A stretch of DNA of 64,000 bases from UBA3824 sp017541145. Its GTDB lineage: Bacteria; Bacteroidota; Bacteroidia; Bacteroidales; UBA3824. Within the stretch, counting starts at the first letter, position 1. Every line of letters begins with the position of its first letter. The stretch covers positions 1 through 64,000 of the forward strand of contig CAMVLO010000003.1 in NCBI GenBank assembly GCA_947168365.1, written 5' to 3'. Below are positions 27,761 to 37,194 of this stretch, piece after piece. A model generated the notes under the pieces. It was not told the DNA's origin. It was given only the letters and a program-made list of their open reading frames with translations, and ran no database searches. The translations under genes were made by a program, and so were the position numbers.

Positions 27761-28951
27761 TTAAATTTTGTAGCCACCAACCAAAATATCATCCATTTGC
27801 GTAAAATTGCCACGCCATTCGGTTATGAATTTCAATAATTTTTCTTGTTGCTCTTTGGAATTCTTGGTTTCTTTGTTGATATCCAACAATAGATTTTTGA
27901 ATCTTCCGTATGATACTTTTTTTCCTGTAGAACCGTTGAACTGGTCGGCGAATCCGTCGGAAAACATGTAAATATAATCGCCTTCGTTGGCTTGAAACTC
28001 TTCCATCTCAAACGGACGGATACGCGGATATAATCCGATTGGATTTTTTACGGCTTTGTGTTCTATCAATTCGCCGTTGCTGATTTGATACATCGGATTG
28101 TTGGCTCCGGAGAATTTTATTTTTTTGGTTTTGAGATTCAGAATACATAGCGACATATCCATACCGTCTTTGGGTTCGAGAGCTGAGGCTGATTCTTGTT
28201 TTAATGTCGTGATTACCAATTGTCTGAGGTCTTCAAGTATTTGCGCAGACGATGTGTTTTCGTTGATGTCGATACAAACTTCATTAAGAAATGTTACGCC
28301 CATCATCGACATAAATGCGCCCGGCACACCGTGTCCTGTACAGTCAGCAACTGTAAAAATAAGGTAATCACCTTGACGTTTCATCCAATAAAAATCGCCG
28401 GAAACTGTCTCTTTAGGAATCCAAAACAGAAAAAAATCTGACAACGAATCTTTCAAGATGTCTTGCTTCGGCAAAATTGCATCTTGTATTCTTTTTGCGT
28501 ATTTTATTGAATCGGTGATGTCTTTGTGTTTGTGTTCGATATCGTTTTTAAGGTATTGAATATGAATTTTTTCCTTTTGAATTTGTAACGACATGTCCCA
28601 AAGTTTCTTGTTACGAATTTCCATTTCTTCGCGCTCATGCTCCAATTTTTTTTGCTCAATTACGATGCTGTCTGTCAACTGTCGGGATTTGGGCAAAGCA
28701 ACTGTACCGACGTGATTTTCTTGCTGTCGCGATTTTTTTAGGTCTTCGTACAAATATTTCAAACGTTCTATCTCGGTTTCTTTGTTTTTGATGTCGGTTT
28801 TATATCGGTTTTCTATTTTAGAATTGGCAACAGATATCCGCTTGTGAATTCTAACTTTTTGAATCACAATTACTATTATTGCAAGTATTGTTGTTGATAT
28901 AAATACAATTGTTAACATAGTAAAGAATTTTGTAAACAAATTATTGTTCAA
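27761..28951 (-). CDS. membrane-anchored coiled-coil SpoIIE phosphatase (third gene of nSTAND operon)
   Basis: 396 residues. One membrane helix (about 12-31, TMLTIVFISTTILAIIVIVI), a long coiled coil (about 40-145), then a SpoIIE/PP2C domain (about 150-396) opening with DSIKYAKRIQDAILP and holding metal ligands in ETVSGDFYWM, ADCTGHGVPGAFMSMMG, YMFSDGFADQF and MDDILVGGYKI. Its start codon lies inside the end of the nSTAND gene (11-bp overlap), so translation is coupled. It is the likely output enzyme of the operon: signals sensed by the NTPase could switch dephosphorylation of an unknown protein (inference). Confidence 0.88.
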   Translation of the reverse strand: MNNNLFTKFFTMLTIVFISTTILAIIVIVIQKVRIHKRISVANSKIENRYKTDIKNKETEIERLKYLYEDLKKSRQQENHVGTVALPKSRQLTDSIVIEQKKLEHEREEMEIRNKKLWDMSLQIQKEKIHIQYLKNDIEHKHKDITDSIKYAKRIQDAILPKQDILKDSLSDFFLFWIPKETVSGDFYWMKRQGDYLIFTVADCTGHGVPGAFMSMMGVTFLNEVCIDINENTSSAQILEDLRQLVITTLKQESASALEPKDGMDMSLCILNLKTKKIKFSGANNPMYQISNGELIEHKAVKNPIGLYPRIRPFEMEEFQANEGDYIYMFSDGFADQFNGSTGKKVSYGRFKNLLLDINKETKNSKEQQEKLLKFITEWRGNFTQMDDILVGGYKI

Positions 28952-31900
28952 ATAAATTGCCTCCCAGTATTAGTTTCCATTCCTGATCTGACAATGGCAT
29001 CAACTGCAACGAGATTATCTTTTGGATATAATTGTCAACTTTTATATCGAAGTAACGTATTGAATTATCGGCAGTTAACACGAAAAGTGTTTTGTCGGAC
29101 GAAAATCCCATACCCAAGATATCCGATCTATTGAGAGAATGTTCTTCGATAGACAACGGCTTTTCCTGCAAGTTGTTGGTGTTAATCAACGATATACGTT
29201 TGTCAACACTGGAAATTGCAAGCAGCGCGGTTTGCGAATCGTAGATAGAATTTTGCAATCCCGAATGTCCGCCAAGCATGTTTACAACTTCGGTATCTGT
29301 TTTAGTATCAACTATTTGGATATTTCCGTTGGCAAAACAAACCGCTAATTGACGCTTGTTGGGAATTGTAACCATAGTGGAAGCTGTCATGTTTTTCTGC
29401 GCAAATATTGTTTTTTGCGAGTTTTTACTGATATTCCATTTGATTAACTGACCGTTGGTTGTAAGGATGTAAACTTCAGAATTGTTGAGAGCGCAGTTTA
29501 CATCTGCCAACCTTGTCTTCAAATTTACATTTGCAACTTGGTGAGAGTCAGGATTAGAGAAATTTAGTACCTGAACTTTGCCTTGTTGGTATGCAACCAC
29601 CAAATATCGCTTGTCGGTAGTGATGGAAGCGGATTTTACAAAGTCGTTTTGTGAAGGCAGTTTTACTCTTTCTTGTGAAGTTACATTCAGATAATAAGTG
29701 TTTTTATCAATCGTAGAGTAAACTATATTTTCCGCATCTACCAAATATGCCGACTCTATCAACTGTTTGCTGTTTTGATATTTTGTAATTTTCAGCGTTT
29801 CCTTGGTTTTGCCTGAAACCAACTTATACCCAAATATTTGAGCGTCATTAGTTAAACAAATGATTTGATCATTTGTATCCACTGCAAACTTAATAATTTT
29901 GGAATTTGTGGTTTTCATCGGCTGAATAAATCCGTTCTGTTCCAAGGCAAAAAGCATTGCATCGTACAACTCAGCAGAATTTTGATTGTTTTCGCTGCGT
30001 TCGTTCAGTTTGTATGCCGTAAGCACCAAACGAAGGTTCAACTTTTTGTCTTCGTACTGATTTTTTGCTTTCATGGCGAGCATGTTCGCAATTGCCATGT
30101 CATAAAGTTTTGCCGATTTCTGTTTTTCTTCTTCAGTAAGTCGTATTTGCTCCTGAAGTTTGGTACGGTCGCCTTCGGCAATCAATCGCTGGTCTTCGGC
30201 GTATTTAAAATTTTCTTCTGCTTTCAAACGCATACTCACAGCTTCCCGCCTCATCAATTCTGCAACATATCTCGCCTTATCCGATTCTGTTTTGGCTTCT
30301 AACGCACGCTCGGCAAGAAAACGAGCCGTATCTCGCTGTTGTTTTGCTATTTCGTTGGCAGTTTCGGCTGCAAGTCGCTGATTTTCGGCAACTTTTTGTT
30401 GTTCCTTGGCATATTTTTGCTGCGCTTCGGCAAATATTTTCTGCTGCTCAGCATTGGATTTTTCGTCCATTGCCCAATATGTTACATAAAGCAATGTCAT
30501 TATGAAAAATACCAAACCGGAAATAATCCATGTGATTCTTCTTTTTACTGCTTTGGCTTTTGCTTGGATGTAATCAAACGACGCTTCCAAAAAGTCAACA
30601 TAATTTTCGTATTTATACTGAGCGTTTTTCAATTTTTGTCGCTGAGGCAACTTGGTATTGTCGTATTTTACAAACAAATACGGATTTGGATTGCTTCTAT
30701 TGAACCATTGATTGAAATATGTGTAATTTCCTGAGTTCAAAAGATATGACGGATTTTTGTCGTTAACAATCCATAATTGCATCTGCGAATTGAAATCGTA
30801 ATAATCTTTCATATCGGCAACTTCTTCGTTGTCCCATTCTGAAAGCATTTTCCAGTTTCTTATCAGTGCCTCGTGAGTAACATCCAAAACTGTATCACCC
30901 GAAAGATACTGAGTTTCAGTCTGTCCCGGAACTGAGAACGGTTTTATCAACGAGTTTTCCGGCGTGCGGAATATATTGATTACACCGCAAACTGTAGCAT
31001 TTGTAATATGATCTTTGTTGATAATGCCTGTAATTTCAGACAATGTACAACGGTTGCGCACAGGTCGGTTGTTGTCAACTTTGGTAAGCGACTTAAATGT
31101 AATTTCGATAATTTCTTTAGATTCTTCGGGCGTGATTGTTTTTTCTGCCCAGTCGGAATTGTGCATGAAATAATCGTAAGCCGATTCGTACAAAATACCG
31201 GCATGAGCATTCAAAACGTTGTTCAAATCCGGTTTTTCGTAAAATTTCAGTTGATAATCAGGCAGATTGTTGTACCAACGGTCAAATTCGCCTTTGTCTT
31301 CGGGACTGAGAACTTCGCTGGAAATTCCCGCAATTTTGGCAAGATGAATCAAATCCATTTCCACAGCACCGTTGTCCGCAACTTTCCAAAGCAAATTGAG
31401 AGCGTGTTGCAACACCGGCAACTGGTCAAAACCGGAATTTAGATTGTTGATAATTACTTCGCAAAGTCGTGACGAGATTTTGCCGCCCGCCATTGTAGCC
31501 GGTTCTTCTATAATTTGACGAATTTCGGTACGTTTTAGCTGCGGTACAAAAAACTGTGAATAGGCGATGTATTCCGGAAGATTTTTAAATACAGTACACT
31601 GCGAGATAAAATCACTTCGCATTGTAAAAATTACATAAATTGGGAGCTTCTCAGTAATTGATATTCTGATAGTTTCCAAAAGAAGATTAATTGCAGTATA
31701 CGATTCGTTCGACGGAATACCTTGATTGAAATTTTCCGAATTTGTAAAAACTTCCTCAAATTGGTCAGCAATAATCAAGAGATTTTTTCCTCTGTTAGAA
31801 ATATCATCGCCGTCAGTAACATAAAACTCAGAATTTTTGTAAAGATCTACCAAAGCCGAAAATCCTTGTCGCAATACTTTGATACATCTGTCAGAATCCT

Positions 31901-32204
31901 CGTTTATCTGTTTTGACATCGAAATTGCCAACGATTCCAACGGATTTTTTTTCGGTTTGAAATCTGCAATCAGCCAGCTGTTATATTTCGCTTTGAAAAA
32001 ACCTGCCCTGATATATGGTATCACTCCGGCATATACCATACTGGATTTGCCGTCGCCGGATGCTCCGGTGATAAATGCCATCTTGTTTTCTTCCAACAAC
32101 TTAACAATTTGACGTATATGCAAATCTCTCCCCTTAAAGAAGATAGACTCTTCCTCGGTGAATGGTCTCAACCCCGGATATGGACAAATTCGAGTAGTTG
32201 GCAT
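28941..32204 (-). CDS. nSTAND1 NTPase with membrane helix, coiled coil and beta-propeller
   Basis: 1087 residues. The N-terminus YPGLRPFTEEESIFFKGRD is the classic start of nSTAND1 proteins. Walker A GASGDGKSS (47-55), Walker B LLIIADQFEE (142-151), sensor-like FTMRSDF (193-199), and the winged-helix hallmark VTHEALIRNW (442-451). A membrane helix (about 557-578) is followed by a 150-residue Glu/Ala/Gln coiled coil (about 582-735) and a WD40-like propeller (about 765-1075). STAND NTPases are ATP-dependent switches in defence, cell death and signalling. Here the gene is sandwiched between a TIR/DUF4062-like gene (6 bp) and a phosphatase gene (overlap). What it senses is not known. Confidence 0.88.
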   Translation of the reverse strand: MPTTRICPYPGLRPFTEEESIFFKGRDLHIRQIVKLLEENKMAFITGASGDGKSSMVYAGVIPYIRAGFFKAKYNSWLIADFKPKKNPLESLAISMSKQINEDSDRCIKVLRQGFSALVDLYKNSEFYVTDGDDISNRGKNLLIIADQFEEVFTNSENFNQGIPSNESYTAINLLLETIRISITEKLPIYVIFTMRSDFISQCTVFKNLPEYIAYSQFFVPQLKRTEIRQIIEEPATMAGGKISSRLCEVIINNLNSGFDQLPVLQHALNLLWKVADNGAVEMDLIHLAKIAGISSEVLSPEDKGEFDRWYNNLPDYQLKFYEKPDLNNVLNAHAGILYESAYDYFMHNSDWAEKTITPEESKEIIEITFKSLTKVDNNRPVRNRCTLSEITGIINKDHITNATVCGVINIFRTPENSLIKPFSVPGQTETQYLSGDTVLDVTHEALIRNWKMLSEWDNEEVADMKDYYDFNSQMQLWIVNDKNPSYLLNSGNYTYFNQWFNRSNPNPYLFVKYDNTKLPQRQKLKNAQYKYENYVDFLEASFDYIQAKAKAVKRRITWIISGLVFFIMTLLYVTYWAMDEKSNAEQQKIFAEAQQKYAKEQQKVAENQRLAAETANEIAKQQRDTARFLAERALEAKTESDKARYVAELMRREAVSMRLKAEENFKYAEDQRLIAEGDRTKLQEQIRLTEEEKQKSAKLYDMAIANMLAMKAKNQYEDKKLNLRLVLTAYKLNERSENNQNSAELYDAMLFALEQNGFIQPMKTTNSKIIKFAVDTNDQIICLTNDAQIFGYKLVSGKTKETLKITKYQNSKQLIESAYLVDAENIVYSTIDKNTYYLNVTSQERVKLPSQNDFVKSASITTDKRYLVVAYQQGKVQVLNFSNPDSHQVANVNLKTRLADVNCALNNSEVYILTTNGQLIKWNISKNSQKTIFAQKNMTASTMVTIPNKRQLAVCFANGNIQIVDTKTDTEVVNMLGGHSGLQNSIYDSQTALLAISSVDKRISLINTNNLQEKPLSIEEHSLNRSDILGMGFSSDKTLFVLTADNSIRYFDIKVDNYIQKIISLQLMPLSDQEWKLILGGNLFEQ

Positions 32205-32210
32205 AATAAA

Positions 32211-33080
32211 TTAATTTTTTGTTGTAACCTTGTCGTAAAATATTTTGATATCCAAAGGTATTACCGATTTGTCTGAAATTGAATACTCCATAATACCTTT
32301 CAATACGTTTAATTCCTTTTCTTGAGCGTGATTTTTGTTGGCAGCCAAAAACAATGGCACTACACTGCCGCGACCGCCGTTGTCTTTCCAAATCTGACGG
32401 GCAAACGATACGGCCCAATCTTCTGCATAATCGTAATATACAACTCCGATTTTACATTGTGACAACTGACCGGAAATTATATCATTGTACTCCGTTGCAA
32501 AACTCATATTAATACTCAAACCCTTTACAGTCTGAAGGTCGGAGAGCATCGAAAGAATTTCGCCCGCAGTTTCCTTGTCTAAATCGTTGTAAATAAAATA
32601 AATATCAGCAGCTCCTAAATCAGTTACAGGTTTTGGTTTTACACTCATTATAGTTCTGAGCTCTTCCACAAAAACTATTTCCGATGTAGTGGCTGAATAT
32701 ATTGTATTTTCCACGATGTCGCGACGAATATTATTGACGTACAAATTTCGTGAATTTACCAATCCCGACGGATTCCAAAAAAACATCTTAAAACCGTCTT
32801 TTTTAATTGCTCGTGCGATACGATATTGCAAACCCGCCGACGAATCATAACCTGCACCGCTCTCGTTATAAAAATTTAACACACCGAGCAGATGTATAGT
32901 ACAATCGCAAGCATCTATCTGTCTTCGGATCTCATCAGCGGTAGCTTTATCGTTTGGTACAACAACCTCAATACCTGCACGTTGCAACACATTACTTAAA
33001 TTATGACGAGTATTTGTCATATCTGAAGTAACATCCGCTAAAAATACCTTGATATCTTGATTCAAAAGTTCCAAAAACAT
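32211..33080 (-). CDS. TIR/DUF4062-like protein with two Rossmann-type halves
   Basis: 289 residues, no signal or membrane segment. First half (about 8-145): KVFLADVTSDMTNTRHNL, then TIHLLGVLNFYNE and SSAGLQYRIARAIK, the layout of DUF4062/TIR-like domains that accompany STAND proteins. Relatives usually have an acidic residue before LQ...A; here it is Gly, so enzymatic activity is doubtful. Second half (about 150-285): ADIYFIYNDLDKETAGEIL, KIGVVYYDYAEDWAVSFARQIW, VVPLFLAAN, again TIR-like. First gene of the three-gene operon; probable adaptor or sensor for the nSTAND protein. Homology is by pattern only. Confidence 0.7.
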   Translation of the reverse strand: MFLELLNQDIKVFLADVTSDMTNTRHNLSNVLQRAGIEVVVPNDKATADEIRRQIDACDCTIHLLGVLNFYNESGAGYDSSAGLQYRIARAIKKDGFKMFFWNPSGLVNSRNLYVNNIRRDIVENTIYSATTSEIVFVEELRTIMSVKPKPVTDLGAADIYFIYNDLDKETAGEILSMLSDLQTVKGLSINMSFATEYNDIISGQLSQCKIGVVYYDYAEDWAVSFARQIWKDNGGRGSVVPLFLAANKNHAQEKELNVLKGIMEYSISDKSVIPLDIKIFYDKVTTKN

Positions 33081-33153
33081 TTTTGTTTGCTATTTTGTTT
33101 GTTTAAATTTACACTTTCAAAAGAAGTGCCATAATAAGAAAAACGCATTTTTT

Positions 33154-33184
33154 TTTGAAAATATCTTACATTTGAATAATTTTG
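33154..33184 (+). promoter_or_regulatory. ileS promoter
   Basis: TTTG (33154-33157), 19 bases, TAATTTTG (33177-33184), leaving a leader of about 42 nt before ATG 33232. A second -7-like TACATTTG (33167) has no matching -33. Confidence 0.7.
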
Positions 33185-33231
33185 CGGAAATAAAATTCTT
33201 TGAATATTAGAACAAAAACTCATTATACAAA

Positions 33232-36200
33232 ATGACAAAGAAATTCGCAGAATACAAGCAGTTCAACTTGTCAGATATCAACAAAGAGATATTAAAACAA
33301 TGGCAAACTGAACACACTTTCCAGCAATGCTTGAAAACCCGTGAGGGTGCGCCGGCATTCATTTTTTACGAAGGTCCTCCTTCAGCCAACGGTAAACCTG
33401 GTATTCACCACGTATTGGCAAGAACTATCAAAGATTCTGTTTTAAGATACAAATCTGCTAAAGGCTTCTTAGTAAACAGAAAAGCCGGATGGGATACTCA
33501 CGGCTTGCCCGTAGAACTCGGTGTTGAAAAAGCTCTCGGTATTACTAAAGAAAACATCGGTAAAACTATTTCTGTAGAAGATTACAACAAAGCTTGTAGA
33601 AAAGCTGTTATGCAATTTACCGATGAATGGGAAGATATCACAGAAAAAATCGGTTACTGGGTTGATATGGATCATCCATATATCACCTACACTAGCGATT
33701 ATATCGAAACATTGTGGTGGTTGCTCAAACAACTTTACAACAAAGGTTTACTTTACAAAGGATACACTGTACAGCCATATTCTCCGGCTGCCGGTACAGG
33801 TTTGAGTTCTCACGAGCTAAACATGCCCGGATGCTACCGTGATACAAAAGATACAACAGCTACTGTACTTTTCAAAGCAATCAACAACACAGAACAATCA
33901 AAAGCAATATTCGAGTCAGACAACGAAGATGTACGTCTCATGGCTTGGACAACCACACCTTGGACATTGTTCTCTAACGTTGCACTCTGCGTAGGACCAA
34001 AAATTGATTATGTAAAAATCAAAACAAAAAATCCTCACACAGGCGACAACATCAGTATCATAATGGCAAAAGACTTGGTTTCTCACTATTTCAACGAGAA
34101 ATTCAAAGACCAACCTTTGGACGATTTCAAACCCGGTTCTAAAGAATTGCCATATTCTATCGTAAAAGAATTCAAAGGATCTGACCTCGCAGGAATCAGA
34201 TATCAACAATTATTACCTTACATCCAACCTACCGACGGAGATGCATTCAGAGTAATAACCGGCGATTTCGTTACCACAACCGATGGTGCTGGTATCGTAC
34301 ACATCGCGCCATCATTCGGTGCTGACGACTTCAAAGTTGCTAAACAAAACGGAATCGGTTCACTTACACTCGTTGACAAACAAGGTAAACTCGTTGACGG
34401 TCTCGGCGAATTCTCAGGTAAATTCGTAAAAAAAGCATACGACGAAACCGGAGAAACTGATATCGACGTAGACATCGTTGTAAAACTCAAAAAAGAAGGT
34501 TTACTTTTCAAATCAGAAAAAATAACCCACTCTTATCCGCACTGCTGGCGTACCAACAAACCAATTCTCTACTATCCGCTTGACTCTTGGTTTATCCGTA
34601 CAACAGCCGTAAAAGACCGTTTAATCGAACTCAACAAAACAATCAACTGGCAACCGCCTTCTACAGGTTCAGGACGTTTCGGTCAATGGCTCGAAAACCT
34701 CATCGACTGGAACCTCTCAAGATCAAGATATTGGGGAACTCCTCTCCCAATCTGGAGAACCGAAGACGGAAAAGAAGAAGTTTGCATCGGATCTTTTGAA
34801 GAACTTATCAACGGTATCAACAAGTCAATCGAAAAAGGATTCATGAAAGAAAATCCTTACAAAGATTTCGTACCGGGCGACTACAGCAAAGAAAACTACG
34901 ACAAAATCGATCCGCACAAACCATACATCGATCAAGTAATCCTCGTTTCAGAATCAGGAAAACCAATGAAACGCGAATCAGACCTCATCGACGTTTGGTT
35001 TGACTCAGGAGCTATGCCATACGCTCAACTCCACTACCCGTTTGAAAACAAAGAAGTTTTCGAAAAAAGCTATCCCGCCGACTTCATCGCTGAAGGCGTT
35101 GACCAAACTCGCGGTTGGTTCTTTACATTGCACTCAATCTCAACAATGGTATTCGACAAAATCTGTTTCAAGAACGTAGTTTCCAACGGATTGGTACTCG
35201 ACAAAAACGGTGAAAAGATGTCAAAATCAAGAGGCAACAGCGTAGAACCATTCTCAACAATCGAGAAATTCGGCGCAGACCCCGTACGTTGGTACATGCT
35301 GACAAACGCATCACCTTGGGAAAACCTCAAATTCGACATCGCAGGCGTTGACGAAATCAAGAGAAAATTCTTCGGTACATTATACAACACATACTCATTC
35401 TTTGCATTATACGCTAACGTTGACGGCTTTACATACAAAGAAAAAGATATCAATCTGAAAGACCGTCCGGAAATCGACCGTTGGATATTATCATTGCTCA
35501 ACTCTCTAATCAAAAACGTAGACGAAAGTTTCGCAGCATACGATATGACCAAAGCAGGACGTATAATACAAGATTTCGTAACCGAAAACCTCTCTAACTG
35601 GTACGTACGACTCAACAGAAAACGTTTCTGGGGAGGAGAATACAACAACGACAAGATTTCAGCATATCAGACACTCTACACATGTCTCGAAAAAGTAGCA
35701 CAACTGATGGCTCCAATCTCTCCGTTCTACGCCGACAGACTCTTCAGAGATCTCAACGCCGTAACAGGAAGATACAACACATCAGTACACATCGCTGATT
35801 ATCCGGTATACGATACCCAAGCAATCGATACATCACTCGAAGAGAGAATGGAACTCGCACAAAAAGTATCATCAATGGTATTGGCACTCAGAAGAAAAGC
35901 ATCACTCAAAGTACGCCAACCGTTACAAAAAATAATGATACCGATTCTCGACGAGAATATGGAACATCAGTTTGAAGCCGTAAAAAAACTCATCCTAACA
36001 GAAGTAAACGTAAAAGAACTCGAATACCTCCATCAGACAGCCGGCATACTAACCAAAAAAGTAAAAGCCGACTTCAAACAATTGGGTAGAAAACTCGGCA
36101 AAAACATGAAAACCGTAGCAGAAAAACTCCAAAATCTCTCACAAGAAGAAATCGCGGAATTCGAAGCAAAAGGTTCAATCGATATAGCTGTAAATGATAC

Positions 36201-36585
36201 AATTGTAAACATCCTTACAACCGAAACCGAAATCACATCCGAGGACATCCCGGGTAGATTGGTAGCAAACGAAGGACGTATAACAGTAGCTCTGGATATC
36301 AACATCACCCCTGAGCTCAAAAACGAAGGCTATGCACGCGAACTCATCAACAGAATCCAGAACATGAGAAAAGATTCAGGATTCGATGTAACAGACAAAA
36401 TCAAAATCGAAATTGTTGACATCGATGAAATAAAAGGTGCACTCAAAGACTTCAAAGATTACATTTGTACACAGACACTTACACAACAACTGGACGTAAC
36501 AAACCAAATCTCCGGCGACAACATCCAGGAAATAGAAATCGATGAAAATCTAAAAACACAAATAAGAATAAGCAAAATACAATAA
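33232..36585 (+). CDS. ileS: isoleucyl-tRNA synthetase
   Basis: Class I synthetase, 1117 residues (long form). HIGH-type motif in YEGPPSANGKPGIHHVLART (about 45-64), editing domain with WTTTPWTLFSNVALCV (about 238-253), SRYWGTPLPIW (about 500-510) and KMSKS as GEKMSKSRGNSVEPF (about 661-675). The C-terminal domain is of the non-zinc, eukaryote-like type found in Bacteroidota. The last 300 codons are markedly C- and A-rich on the sense strand compared with glnS or gltX. ileS, the DksA-like gene and lspA follow each other, a conserved order in this phylum. Confidence 0.97.
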   Translation: MTKKFAEYKQFNLSDINKEILKQWQTEHTFQQCLKTREGAPAFIFYEGPPSANGKPGIHHVLARTIKDSVLRYKSAKGFLVNRKAGWDTHGLPVELGVEKALGITKENIGKTISVEDYNKACRKAVMQFTDEWEDITEKIGYWVDMDHPYITYTSDYIETLWWLLKQLYNKGLLYKGYTVQPYSPAAGTGLSSHELNMPGCYRDTKDTTATVLFKAINNTEQSKAIFESDNEDVRLMAWTTTPWTLFSNVALCVGPKIDYVKIKTKNPHTGDNISIIMAKDLVSHYFNEKFKDQPLDDFKPGSKELPYSIVKEFKGSDLAGIRYQQLLPYIQPTDGDAFRVITGDFVTTTDGAGIVHIAPSFGADDFKVAKQNGIGSLTLVDKQGKLVDGLGEFSGKFVKKAYDETGETDIDVDIVVKLKKEGLLFKSEKITHSYPHCWRTNKPILYYPLDSWFIRTTAVKDRLIELNKTINWQPPSTGSGRFGQWLENLIDWNLSRSRYWGTPLPIWRTEDGKEEVCIGSFEELINGINKSIEKGFMKENPYKDFVPGDYSKENYDKIDPHKPYIDQVILVSESGKPMKRESDLIDVWFDSGAMPYAQLHYPFENKEVFEKSYPADFIAEGVDQTRGWFFTLHSISTMVFDKICFKNVVSNGLVLDKNGEKMSKSRGNSVEPFSTIEKFGADPVRWYMLTNASPWENLKFDIAGVDEIKRKFFGTLYNTYSFFALYANVDGFTYKEKDINLKDRPEIDRWILSLLNSLIKNVDESFAAYDMTKAGRIIQDFVTENLSNWYVRLNRKRFWGGEYNNDKISAYQTLYTCLEKVAQLMAPISPFYADRLFRDLNAVTGRYNTSVHIADYPVYDTQAIDTSLEERMELAQKVSSMVLALRRKASLKVRQPLQKIMIPILDENMEHQFEAVKKLILTEVNVKELEYLHQTAGILTKKVKADFKQLGRKLGKNMKTVAEKLQNLSQEEIAEFEAKGSIDIAVNDTIVNILTTETEITSEDIPGRLVANEGRITVALDINITPELKNEGYARELINRIQNMRKDSGFDVTDKIKIEIVDIDEIKGALKDFKDYICTQTLTQQLDVTNQISGDNIQEIEIDENLKTQIRISKIQ

Positions 36586-36610
36586 TTTTGCATTATTTTT
36601 GTTATATAAT

Positions 36611-36647
36611 ATGCAGGCAGACAATCAAAGTTGCCTGCATATTTTTA
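36611..36647 (+). terminator. ileS terminator
   Basis: 9-bp stem ATGCAGGCA / TGCCTGCAT, 12-base loop, followed by ATTTTT. Confidence 0.75.
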
Positions 36648-36744
36648 AATATTAAAAATAACTTTAATCAAAAACTATAACTCACTGAGTTTTAGCAAAA
36701 AAATAAAATAATTACTAATTTTTTACACAATTTAAACTAATAAC

Positions 36745-37119
36745 ATGGAAACAACTATAAAACGTTACTCAGACGAAGATCTGGAAGAATTCAAACAAAT
36801 TATTCTCAAAAAACTTGAACAAGCAAAAAAAACTTACAGAGAATATAGTAATATTCTGAAAGATAACGACGGTAATCCTGTAATTTCCAACACAGCAGAC
36901 CACGAAGACGGTCAACAAAACCTCTCAACCGAGAGCGCATCCATTATGGCATCACGTCAGGAAAAATTCATCAAAAACCTCGAAAATGCCCTAATCAGAA
37001 TTCAAAACAAAACATACGGCATCGACAGAAAAACAGGTGAACTAATCCCCAAAGCCAGACTGTTAGCAGTGCCTCACGCCACACTAACAGTTGAAAGCAA
37101 AGAAAGTATGGGCAAATAA
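36745..37119 (+). CDS. TraR/DksA-like protein lacking zinc-finger cysteines
   Basis: 124 residues. The N-terminal coiled coil (about 1-75) and the C-terminal block NKTYGIDRKTGELIPKARLLAVPHATLTVESK align with the DksA/TraR zinc-finger family, which binds the RNA polymerase secondary channel. All four zinc cysteines are gone: the usual YGIC is YGID and the later pair is replaced by VES. Bacteroidota members often lose some cysteines, here none remain. The fold may be kept without metal. Located between ileS and lspA. Confidence 0.85.
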   Translation: METTIKRYSDEDLEEFKQIILKKLEQAKKTYREYSNILKDNDGNPVISNTADHEDGQQNLSTESASIMASRQEKFIKNLENALIRIQNKTYGIDRKTGELIPKARLLAVPHATLTVESKESMGK

Positions 37120-37159
37120 AAATATGTTATATAAGCTATCAAGTGCAAAAGTTTTTTCT

Positions 37160-37167
37160 TAACTTTG
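37160..37167 (+). promoter_or_regulatory. lspA -7 element
   Basis: TAACTTTG 27 bases before the lspA ATG; no clear -33 TTTG. Confidence 0.5.
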
Positions 37168-37194
37168 CACCCGTTAACTTTATAAACAAATAAA

